Assembly: GCA_958298945.1 (NCBI GenBank)
Contig: OY282609.1
Location: 32,585,212-32,649,211, forward strand
Direction: 5' to 3'
Origin: Atherix ibis
Lineage: Eukaryota > Arthropoda > Insecta > Diptera > Athericidae
Length of the DNA: 64,000 nt
Shown: positions 54,611 to 64,000 of the stretch, piece by piece
How the letters are laid out: every line of letters starts with the position of its first letter
Position numbering within the stretch: the first letter of the stretch is position 1
Program-made: the position numbers and the translations under genes
Notes under the pieces: generated by a model
Seen by the model: only the letters and a program-made list of their open reading frames with translations
What the model was told of the DNA's origin: nothing
The model's database searches: none

Positions 54611-55055
54611 TTTTTTTCTTATAGTGTAAGTCTCAGATATACTTTATAGATTTTCAATTTATTAAGATTTTAACTACAGATTTCTAGAGAATATGTTGCT
54701 ATCAGGACGTTTGTCCGGGGATTTATGTACTCGCATGGATTTTCCTTTAATGAATTTACGACTGCATAAATCCCCGAACCACACATGGTCATCACGTTCC
54801 TAAAAAAAACCGTCCTTTGCTAAACCAGGGGTTATACGAAACAAAGAACTAGTAAGAAAAAGGACAAAATATATTAATTAAGCAATTTTTATTAATATGT
54901 ATTCCTTTAAGCCCTTCTTCAGCAATACCTGAGTTTTATGCTCTACTTTTCACAAAAAAATGTTTAATTTTAGAATGCGTGCTTTTGACTGAAATTTATA
55001 AATAATCCCGAAGACCAAAAAAACAACTAATAAACTGCCCTATTTCTTATATAGC
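54611..55055. other. Unassigned, possible transposon debris
   Basis: A 12-bp inverted repeat, CGGGGATTTATG at 54716-54727 and its complement at 54775-54786, is the only structure seen. No protein similarity is recognised. Confidence 0.4.
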
Positions 55056-55059
55056 AATA

Positions 55060-55640
55060 AGGTCTCCTTTCAATATTGTCAAAAATCATGGAAAAAATAT
55101 TTCCCCACCACTTATATCCTCCGCTCGAATTCTCAAATTTAATTCCCATGATTTCCACTCCAAACACCCTCCACTACGAAACAGTGTCATCGAGTCAATT
55201 TCATTGCATTGCCTTTAGGAAAAAAAGAATATTGTCTCGGTATATTTGTAGATATATGCCACGCTTTTGATCGAGTCTGACACTCTGAAAAACTTAAGAC
55301 AATCCTTCTATCCACATATTTCCTCAAACTAAAATCCTTCCTTAAAAAACCGGTATTTCCAAGTAAATAAAGCTAACTGATTTTCGAATACACACATATC
55401 TCCATTGTTCGCTGGTGTTACTCAGGGCAGCATATTAGACCTATCCTCTATAATATTTATACATCCGATATTCCAATATGTTTAAACTTGTTCTTTGTTA
55501 AGTTTCATCTACCAACAATTCCCAAAAAACCGCCGAAATTCTCTAAATCCAAATCCAAATCCTGCAAAAACCTGGTTTACCAAGTGAAGAATAAAAGTTA
55601 ATAAACGCAAATGTGTCCACGTAACTTTTACTCTTCGTCC
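55060..55640 (+). mobile_element. Jockey-like reverse transcriptase fragment
   Basis: The plus strand, with frameshifts, reads IMEKIFPHHLYPPLEFSNLI, then a degraded HAFDRVWHS region near 55265. Near 55415-55480 it reads VTQGSILxPILYNIYTSDIP, the RT motif before the YADD box. The sequence stops before the YADD motif and runs into the mariner at 55651. It is dead. Confidence 0.68.
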
Positions 55641-55679
55641 CTCTTATATTGGGCTGTTCGGAAATATAAGAGGGACGAA
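55634..55679. repeat. Perfect 17-bp inverted repeat, 12-bp spacer, at mariner start
   Basis: Arms 55634-55650 (TTCGTCCCTCTTATATT) and 55663-55679 flank the terminal TTGGGCTGTTCGG of the mariner remnant. One arm is outside the element and one is inside it. Confidence 0.93.
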
Positions 55680-56230
55680 AAAATTTTTGTTCTTTGTTGG
55701 CAAAAAACTGATCCAAGTGATTTTTGACCTCATTTGAATTAAACGTTTTACCGTCTAAAATTTTTTGTAGAGACCGGAACAAATGACAATCGGAAGGTGC
55801 TAGGTCTGGAGAGTATGGTGGGTGTGGCAGTATATCCCATCCAAGCTCTAAAAGCTTTTGCCGAATTGGTCAACCTTGCATGTGGTTTCGCATTATCCTG
55901 TTGGAACACTATACCTTTCCTATTGACTAATTCTGGCCTTTTTTCCAATGAAGTGAATCATTCAATTTGTCCAACTGATGACAGTACACTTCCGAATTGA
56001 TCGTTGTGTTGCTCGGTAGAAGCTCAAAACCTTTTTTGATGAATATTGGCTTTCGAAGTGCTTTCAACCGGTTCATCTTTTCTACTCCACGATCTTTTGC
56101 GCTTAACATTGTTTTAGACAACCCATTTCTCGTCCCCAGTGATAATACGCTTCAAAAATGGATTCTTTCCTTGGCGTTTCAGAAGCAAATCACAAACGTT
56201 AACTTACGAACTAGAAATTTGGGACTCTGT
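55651..56230 (-). mobile_element. SETMAR/Hsmar1-like mariner, C-terminal part
   Basis: Its terminus TTGGGCTGTTCGGAAA resembles the element at 14368. The minus strand reads DRGVEKMNRLKALRKPIFIK, LLPSNTTINSEVYCHQLDKL, KRPELVNRKGIVFQQDNAKP (second Asp region), MFRSLQKILDGKTFNSNEVK and NHLDQFFANKEQKFF. Further up, a short KWVV-like stretch marks the catalytic start (near 56120). The N-terminal HTH part is absent. Frameshifts break the PPYSPDLAP region. Confidence 0.8.
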
Positions 56231-57120
56231 AAAGCCTTCTAATTCCTCTCGAATTCAATTTTTAGGATGCTAAAAATATGTTGGGAGTGTCGAACTGGAA
56301 GACTACAGTGCGAAGTCGGTATATCTGGGGTTCTTTCTAGCAGGTCTAGACCGGACTACCGGTTATCTATGATCATGATGTATGCATGCGTATGAGTTTT
56401 TTTTGATAAATTAAAAAAATAGATTAATCCAGCAAATCTACACGATATTTGCATTCTTGAAAAGTTTTTTTATTTAAATGCTGAACGAAGATACTCGCCT
56501 TATAGAAGCTGCTACAATAAAGAACGTACGATCATATCATTGGATATCATTGGGCTGAGTGATGCATTCTTCCACTTGAGAACCATGCATTAATACTCCT
56601 ATTACTATACTACAATATATTATGTGCTCGTATAAAGATCAAATGGAAAAATTTAACACTTTTTTCAATCTTTCACGCATCATTACGACTAAAGTAGCTC
56701 TTGAGATGGAAAGCAAGAGCGATATTATGACCAAGTCATGAGTAGAAGTGTTTTCTTTATATCATTATTTCCGTTTCCGATTATTATTATTTTTTTTCAT
56801 TGCGGTATATATAAATATATGTGGTCTGGAAATTTGTTAATTATTAATATACTTAAAGTACGTGTTTATTAGTATTTGTGTAGCTACACTTGTATTCAAT
56901 CTTCTATCAAAGTGCGTTAAACGCGCTTTTGATTCATTCCACCACAATCGAAAATGCTCATTTTCATTTTGAGATTTGTAGACTTTTTAATTGACTTACA
57001 CAAATAAGCAGATGTTACGTAATATCATAAGTTATAAGTATAAAAGTAAACATTTTGGGGAAGATCTCTTATATTGTGTTTAGTTCCTCTATTTTATCAT
57101 TACGGAGGTTTGTTCTACTT
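56231..57120. other. No supported gene
   Basis: AT-rich sequence with no coding signal or terminal repeats that I can name. Confidence 0.5.
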
Positions 57121-57124
57121 GAAT

Positions 57125-57700
57125 TTTGATATTTTTTGTAATAAATATAATTGAGAAAAGGCAATCGATACTTTTTGTTTGTTTGTTTGCTTCTTGGTAA
57201 GATTCCTAGGACATGAGTTAGGGGTCATGATGTAGCGCCACGATCAAGGCCATTTGGTGATGTGTAATTAAAGGGGTTGGATGGAATTGGTTTTGGGCTA
57301 GTTTGATGTGGTTGGATTTTCTAGACCATGTAACATTGTTTTAACAAATCAAAAAAAAAGGATTTGGACGAAGGCATATCATTAGAAAATAAATGTTGGG
57401 TAAAGTGACTTTCCGTTCGAAGATGAGTGATAGTGAGTTAAACGTCACATGGTGCCCAAAGAGAAGAGGAAAGAAGAATGTTATATTCGAATTCTGAGCA
57501 GTTTTCGTGCCTAAAAAAATTTCGAAGGTTGTCGAGTAGCGTAGTTGATTTCGAAAGAAGCCTTTCGCCATTTGTCCAGACCGTGCCACGGTTAAAGATG
57601 TTGTTGTTTGTAAGGTCCCTTAGACATGTGCCAGAGGCCACTTCATAGCGCCACGATCGTGAGGCCATTTGGCGACTTCACAGTAAGTGTGGGAAGTTAT
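57125..57700 (-). mobile_element. I-like non-LTR fragment, second partial copy of the 3' end
   Basis: GCGCCACGATC and GGCCATTTGG occur both near 57235 and near 57650. The minus strand contains ARKLLRIRI (about 57510) like the ARNLLRIRI of the neighbouring fragment at about 57990. This looks like a second, more decayed copy of the same ORF2 end, placed next to the first in the same orientation. Confidence 0.5.
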
Positions 57701-59640
57701 CTGAAAGAGACTGGTCTGTGGTTAGTAGTGTAGAATATTGGGAATTTTATTATATATTTTGTGGAGCAGATTTGTATGTTGTAGAAGTTTAAATAGGGGA
57801 CTAGGAAATAGAGTTGTTGGGTCCAGGAGCTCCACAATGGGGGCGAATTAATACTTGGTTATGTGGCATTCATATAGAATATGGATGACAGTGAAATGAG
57901 TGCCACAGGATTGGCATAAGGGACGATTGGTGTTACCAAAAAGTAAGTTATGACTAAGAGCAGTTTGTCCAATCCGAATTCTGAGAAGGTTCCGCGCCCA
58001 GAATTTCGGTATGGATGTTGAATAAACTGGTTTACTGGTAGTTATCCAATGAGTCGACAAAAATGTGGCGCTATTGGTCTAGTCATCGTGTTTGCGATTG
58101 GCCAATGGTGTTAGTTGCTATTCTGTTAGTAGGCGAGGCAGATTGGGAATGACTGTGATCACTGGTCGACGGAGTGTTTCTCTAGCCAAAATTCCCATAT
58201 GCCTCGTCACCCCTTACAACTCGACACATCTATTAATTGCGCTAAGTGCTGGGTTACTGGATGGCCCACAAATGGCTTTAAGGGCGGCAAGGCTGTCGCT
58301 AAAAATAATAGCGCACCGTTGGCTGGGAATATTGGTCACAATTTCAATTGCTCTTTTGATGGCCCATAGCTCCCCGTAATATGGAGTTGCCTTATAAGGG
58401 AAGATTCTACAAAATAATGCGCTGGTGCTGCAGTCAAAAAGTTCAACAACCGAAAAAAATGTAGTTTAGGTGTCAGCGGCCAACTCTTCAAGGGAAAGTT
58501 TCCTAAATGTGGACGGATCAGTACTACTAGCCTTAAACCTGTCAAGAGAAGCAGACACTTTCAACTTTACTCCCAACCACCGTTTCCAATACGGGTGTGG
58601 AAGGGAAGTTTGGAAAACGAGGGGTAGGATGGAGAAATTGCTTTCAAGGTGGGATATTAATAAGGATAGCAGCGATGATGAATTCCTTTTTGAACTGGGG
58701 GAGATGATAATTTTTTTGATTAAAGTGCGGAGTAGGTAATTTGGAAGGCATAGGTTCTTGTAAAATAAATTTAGGCGAGCTTTTTGATGATAGAAAGAGA
58801 TAGGTTTTCGACCAGTTTCTATCAGTATGGACTCTAACCGGAGATGTACGGTGTGCTCAACTGGTTAGTCTAATGGAACGGTTTACCGCTGCCTCGACTA
58901 GCTTTTTCCTTGCTATTGGAACATTGACACATATAATAAGGAAATAGAGCAAGGTTCCTAAGATATGAGCCTGCTATATTATTGTGTGGGTTGGATGAAA
59001 TTGGTTTTTGGGTAGTTGGATGGGCTAGTTTGAGATGGATGTATTTTCTCGAGTAAGGGAAAATGGCTTGTGCGCAGGGATACCATTGAAAATGTATGTA
59101 ATTAAAACTAAAGCTTTTCGGGAAATTTGCTTTAGAATAGGAGCTGTTATTAGATCATAAACAGGAGCTTTTTTTTGTGGGAAGGCGCGGAATAGTAGAT
59201 TTAATTTCCGAGGGCTTAAAATTTTTGGGGAGGAAGACTCATAGGGACTGGGAACATTAGTTCTTCGATTATTTGGTTTTCTGTATCATCACGTGGAGTA
59301 AAAATATTTACCAAATGTTTAGCAAATACTTCGGCTTCTTCTTTGTCTGTTTTTGCCCAGTTACCGTCATTTTGGTTCAGTGGGTAGTGGATGTGACGTT
59401 CCTTCGTACGAGAGTATTCGTCTAGTGGCTTCCCATAAAGAAATATTGCCACTAAGCGATCTTGTATAAATTTCATGCCCTTAATTATAGTGCTTTCTAA
59501 TTTCCATATTCAGTTCACGTTATAGTCGGTTAGGTTTCTGTTTGTAACTAGTTTGGGCATTCGTAAGCGGTGCCACTGTGTTTCGTATTTTAGTTGGCAA
59601 ATTTTGTTGTTGTTAAATTGACTTTTAAAATGAATTTTCT
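57701..59640 (-). mobile_element. I-like non-LTR retrotransposon with RNase H, degenerate
   Basis: Reading the minus strand from 59476: HIHYPLNQNDGNWAKTDKEE, AEVFAKHLVNIFTPRDD (linker before RT). A gap where most of RT is missing follows. Near 58380-58250 is RNase H: ATPYYGELWAIKRAIEIVT, then AIIFSDSLAALKAICG. From 58060 it reads THWITTSKPVYSTSIPKF, ARNLLRIRIGQTALSHNLLF and PLCQSCGTHFTVIHILYEC, the C-terminal CCHC region of ORF2. An RNase H after RT points to the I/LOA-like group rather than Jockey. Several stops and frameshifts are present. Confidence 0.7.
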
Positions 59641-61150
59641 ATTTAAGCTCCAAATTGAATTTAATGGTAAAATTGTACGAATTTATGAGCCCATTTTTTT
59701 TGTATAAATACAAAAGTTATTTAATTATACTAAATTAAAAATCCATTATAGATATCGCTAATATGTGATATCTATCAGCTTGGATTCTCTAATTAGCGAA
59801 AGTGTCGTCTACAGAAATCCATATCAGTACGGGACGCTCCCACATATCAAAGGTCAACTGTGATAGGTGGTAATAAAAATCGCTGAATAATCCAATTTTA
59901 TCCATTTTTATGTATTGGGCAAACAAAAATTTTTTTTTGGATCATTAATTGGGGCTTAAGCATTATTTTTTTTTTATTATATTTTTTTCTCAAATGAAGT
60001 GGCAATATTTTTTAGGTAATGATTGCGTGGTGGAACAAATATCGTCGACTAGAATATTTTTTCTTGCTGTTGCTTTTAGATAGCGTGTGTTTTTTGTTGT
60101 TGTATGAAATGAAATATTTCTGCTGACATAGCCAAAAGTCAATAATAGATAGTATGGTGTGTGGACTTTGCGTTTAATCTGTAAGAACGATTGCGAAATG
60201 ATAGCAATCATAAAAATGCCTATTCGACTGGGTGTGGATCATCATAAATGAAATTTTCGACGTTTTATTTGTTTTTTTATTTTTTATTTTAAATGAATGC
60301 AATTAACACAATATAAAAAATTGTAATTTATCTAAGAATTCTGAGAAAAAAAATCCCTGATTCAATTTGGACTTTAATTAGAAATTCTCAAATCTTTTTA
60401 ATGATAAAAATAATTAAAAAACACATCACTTTCGCTTCAATTCACAGTAAGATAATGAGTTCTAATTAGTGTGACTTCTTTTGCAAAATACTTTCGAAAA
60501 AGATAATATTTATGCATACGGGATTGATAGTGATAATTAGTTGATGTTGACATAGTGTAGACACTAGTCTGGGTTTGAGCATTTCATAATACTTATGTGT
60601 ACACTATCTCAGAAATCACTGTCCCCAAAGCACAACATGAACTTGACATAGAAGTGAACAGAAAGCGTAAAAAGTGCAATTAATTTTCTTATTCTTATCT
60701 ACTCCAAGTGAGTACGATTGCTTCTAATCTAAAAGTTAGTTAGCTTTAGATTGGGTGACTCTTTATAAGTGGTTACAAAATGATTTTGGAATTATTTTGC
60801 TGCCCATTTGGGGTTAAGGGATCACGTCATACTTTTATTTTCTAGTCGGCTCGTATAATCTAAAGACATCCTCATACAAATTAGAAGCTTTTTTTATGTT
60901 ATCTTCGAATGGTCGCGGTTTAATTTTTCTATTTTCGAATTCCATATTTTATTAATTGATTTATATAATTTGCTGTACATCAAGATTGAATCGACGGCAA
61001 AAAATCTTTGGTCTGAGCCACAACACTAAGCCTAATCTGGAATACCGCTTTGATTTTGCAGGTCTAGAGTGGACTCCTGGTTGTTGCACCATTGATAATG
61101 TTGTTCAATCTTCTTGATTTACTTATAAACAATTTTTTTTTAAATAAATC
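59641..61150. other. No supported gene
   Basis: AT-rich with T-runs. Short frames only. I see no terminal repeat or RNA gene. Confidence 0.5.
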
Positions 61151-61153
61151 ATA

Positions 61154-62091
61154 CCAAGTGTATAAGCTTAAATTCGCTGTTTTAAGTCAAAAAAACATGT
61201 TTTTTTTCATAGAAAGCAAAAACAAATTTATTCAAAGTACTTGCCCTCGCTACCTAGACATTTTTCCCATCTCTCGGGCAATTTGTGGATACCACGCCAA
61301 AAAAATTCCTTCTCTTTTGAGGCAAACCACTCATCAAGCCATTTTCGGACATCTTCGTAAGATTCGAAGTGCTGCTCAGCGAGCGCGTGGCCCATTGACA
61401 AAAACAGGTGGTAGTCGGGGGGGGGGGGCAGGTCTGGTAGCGGTGGGCATTGACAGTTTCATCAGGTTTCAACATATCATAGTAGACGATACCCTGCTAA
61501 TCCCACCAAACGCACAGCAACGTCTTCCGTCCGAAGCGATTTGGTCTCGGAGAAGATGTTGATGGTTGGCCGGGATCAACCCATGATTTCTTGCGTTTAG
61601 GATTCTCGAAATATATCAACTTTTCATCGCCTCTCACAATCCGATGCAGGAACGACTTTTTTTTTTGTCTGGCGAGTTGAGTAATACCCAATTGCTCCGC
61701 GAGCATTTTTTGCGATTGGGTATCGTCTTCGTCCAAAAGAGCCTGCAATTGTTGGTCCTCAACCTTCCAAGGCCGATTTTCAGGCTTCTTGTCCCACGAG
61801 TCAAAATAGCCGTCTTTGAACCGACAAAACCAATCTCGACACGTTGTTTCCGATAAAGCACTGTCACCATAGGCCTCCATAAGCATTTGATGCGAGGATA
61901 GGCCTCCACAAAACTAGACATGATTACCAAAGGGAGAATGTATGTTGTTGTACGAAATTGCTGACAATGTGCACTGAATAATGTTGACAGATGTCAAACT
62001 CATAAAAGGAAGTATGGCGTGCCCATGGTAGCTTAAAACGCTCACTTACGCTATATATGACGAAACAGCGGATTTAAGCTTATACCACTGG
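61154..62091 (-). mobile_element. Mauritiana-type (Mos1-like) mariner, deleted copy 2
   Basis: About 938 bp, with termini CCAAGTGTATAAGC and the complement, flanked by TA (61152-61153, 62092-62093). The minus strand reads MLMEAYGDSALSETTCRDWF, FKDGYFDSWDKKPENR and ALLDEDDTQSQKMLAEQLGI. It then jumps directly to KKSFLHRIVRGDEKLIYFEN, then KKSWVDPGQPSTSSPRPNRF and LLCVWWD. A stop, MLKPDETVNAHRY and a C-terminal frameshifted tail follow. The HDNAPSH motif (second catalytic Asp) and the third Asp region are deleted. A run of eleven G at 61420-61430 lies at that joint. Confidence 0.88.
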
Positions 62092-62103
62092 TAAATAGTC
62101 TAA

Positions 62104-62169
62104 AAATACAAAATAATAAGAATGGTTAATACATTTTAATGTATTAACCATTCTTATTATTTTGTATTT
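62104..62169. repeat. Perfect 32-bp inverted repeat, 2-bp spacer
   Basis: Arms 62104-62135 and 62138-62169 (centre ACATTTTAATGT) are exact. It begins 12 bp after the mariner ending at 62091 and ends where the non-LTR fragment begins. Confidence 0.96.
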
Positions 62170-62171
62170 CA

Positions 62172-62600
62172 ATATTTACACTCATGATATTCTTTGCCAC
62201 AGTGGTATCCTAGCCGCAACATATGTGACGATACAGCTTTCGTTACACATTAGTGATCGAAGATGCAGAAAACGTGTTCTTCCAATGCCCCTTCTACGAG
62301 GGAACACGGGCAGATCTGGGGAAAAATCTGGACCGTTCCATCAGGCCAGAAAACATAGTGGAGTGCATGCTGAAGAGCCAATCGGCTTGGAACAGAGTTG
62401 CAGAGTACGCGGAATTTTTAATCAAGGATCTTCGCACCACGTACGAAGAATAGGCCGCGAGGCGTCATAATATCGGGAAAGCAGTAATATCAAATAAGAA
62501 CGCCCCGGCAAAGTAGTATTTACAAAGAGTGCCGCCGGGGAACATTTTAATAATTTTTTAAAATTTTACCCTAAGTCATAAATATATCCTTTTATTTATT
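62172..62600 (+). mobile_element. R1/LOA-like non-LTR retrotransposon, 3' end
   Basis: The frame 62253-62453 reads IEDAENVFFQCPFYEGTRAD, IRPENIVECMLKSQSAWNRV and AEYAEFLIKDLRTTYEE, then stop. This is the C-terminal end of an ORF2 (a CxxC...HVFFxCPxF-type region followed by the ENIV...MLxSxxxWN block). A GC-richer 3' UTR (CCGCGAGGCGTCATAA, GTGCCGCCGGGGAACA) follows to about 62545. The 5' end is truncated at the palindrome. Confidence 0.75.
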
Positions 62601-64000
62601 TATGGTGTTATGTTTTAGTTAAGAAATTGATAAGATATGTCTGGAGTTGGTAGAAGTACGAGAAGGAAGGAAAGAGAAAACGAAGTCTATGGATTTGAAC
62701 ATAAAATTTCTTGTATGAAGATTGAAAAAATCTCTTTCAATAAAATATATACTTTACATGTACACGTACTTATAAATATTCTGTTTTTATCATAAATTTT
62801 AATGGTTCTGCGATTTCGTAAGAAACAGATTCGAAATTCGAAAAACTATACAATAAATGCAATGAATTTAGGTCAATTGAAAAAATCGATTGTACTGCAA
62901 ATTGCATTAATACTAGGCTATTGTGATGGTTAACAGAGTCGAAAATCTACTCGAGGCAAAGTATGTATGCATTTATGTAAAATAGAAGCTTTTAATGTGG
63001 GGGAGGAATGCAACTGGAATCATAAAGACTAAGAATCATAATAATGTTATCCTTGACTAAAAATAGAATCATTTTCAAGGTGGATCATCTTGATTATTTA
63101 CAAGGTTCTAACATTTTGTGAAAAGATGGTGGAAGTATTCATATTATTGATAAAATTCACGTTAAAGATTTTTTGTTTTTAAATATTTTTTCTTTCCAAA
63201 ACAATTTCTTTTTATTGAAATCAATTTAATATTTTCCTATCATAAAATGAAGTTATAAATGTCTAAATATGAACAATCGTATAATTGTCAAAGTAAAAAC
63301 GCAGCACTTGTGTCCCACACGCAGACAAAGATGCACGTTTAATCTGGGCCGTTATACTCGTTGATGCATTTACTATTTGAAATGCAATTAATCATTAATC
63401 CTGAAATGTTCTATTTTAATTTGTTATTAAATAAAATTATATATTGTAGAAAAAATACAAAATGTTCGAACGGTTGAACAAAGTCAAGGTCAGCAACAAG
63501 AGTCAATTTTACATTTAATTAATACTTATTTATCTAAAAGTAGAGATATTTTTACAAACTATTATCATTGACCAATATCAGTTAATAATAACAAATTCGT
63601 TGTGTCCTATAATAAATGTTTCAGAATGCGAGTGTTACTTAAATATTTATGGTTTATCAGAGTCCGGTGCTACGTGATTGACTACACGCGAAAGATTGAA
63701 TTTATTAGTTAAAGATCAAACAACTTCCATTAAAGGAATGGTATTATAACCAACAACGAACTTGTCTTGCCAGTTTTAAGTGGTAAAAAATAAACAACGG
63801 GTCCAAAAATGTGGTCTGATTTGATTTCCATATAGTGCAGAGTTATATGTCCCAAAAAATAAAGGTTGCCGATTGACTAGAAGTGTGTAAACGAAATATT
63901 TAAAATCCAAAGCAAATTTTCATAATAATTTTCTTCTGGATCGATTGTATTTTTTTGTAATGGCTTGAATATTCTTTTGGAAAAATGTAGTAAATATACA
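62601..64000. other. No supported gene
   Basis: AT-rich sequence without coding signal, splice-bounded exons or terminal repeats that I can recognise. Confidence 0.5.

Noticed and set aside
61420..61430. Run of eleven G as a possible quadruplex or regulatory site
   Set aside because: It is a homopolymer at a deletion joint inside a dead mariner, without further G-runs. Sequencing or assembly error is as likely.
1..64000. CRISPR arrays, prokaryotic operons, integrative elements
   Set aside because: Introns, Pol III genes and metazoan proteins show nuclear eukaryotic DNA. The tandem repeats present lack the unique spacers of a CRISPR array.

Overview
This is eukaryotic, AT-rich nuclear DNA. 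Split genes with GT-AG introns, Pol III tRNA genes, abundant mariner elements and protein sequences closest to fly orthologues all point to a dipteran, probably a higher fly other than a well-annotated Drosophila. That placement is inferred from the proteins and not proven. I see no prokaryotic operons, CRISPR arrays or phage.

Host genes, left to right: a tRNA-Ile(AAT) at 594-667; the last two coding exons of a Shox-type homeobox gene (3782-4270, +), whose homeodomain exon lies outside the window or was not found; a complete five-exon Spf45/RBM17 splicing-factor gene (12171-13699, +); a complete sixteen-exon Vps41/light gene (41943 down to 32015, -), with an intronless beta-1,3-galactosyltransferase 6 gene (39498-38350, -) nested in its eighth intron; a complete five-exon OGFOD3-like 2-oxoglutarate dioxygenase gene (42430-44067, +), head to head with Vps41; and two identical tRNA-Arg(ACG) genes near 51 kb (-).

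Most of the rest is transposon debris. A Ty3/gypsy element (A, minus strand, 15196-25390) has two identical 181-bp LTRs and a 5-bp target duplication. A second Ty3/gypsy element (B, plus strand, 17454-22600) with 237-bp LTRs is inserted inside its RNase H region. The junction of A and B has been partly duplicated 549 bp away. DNA transposons include two DD41D (rosa-like) mariners, two mauritiana-type (Mos1-like) mariners, three SETMAR/Hsmar1-like remnants, four copies of an internally deleted long-TIR mariner family, one further mariner in a Vps41 intron, and a Tc1-like element broken by a mariner. Non-LTR fragments are Jockey-like (8.2, 37.1 and 55.1 kb), I-like with RNase H (57-59.6 kb) and R1/LOA-like (62.2 kb). 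Long stretches (10-12, 44-50.8, 51.4-53, 59.6-61.1 and 62.6-64 kb) show no coding sequence I can support.

No single new molecular system stands out. The most distinctive structures are six near-perfect short-spacer inverted repeats, several exactly at transposon ends or deletion joints; a mariner family whose 3' end is an inverted copy of its 5' end including the start codon; a Gag protein with an N-terminal SAP-like domain; and a repeat carrying an expanded minisatellite that splits a DD41D transposase gene exactly.
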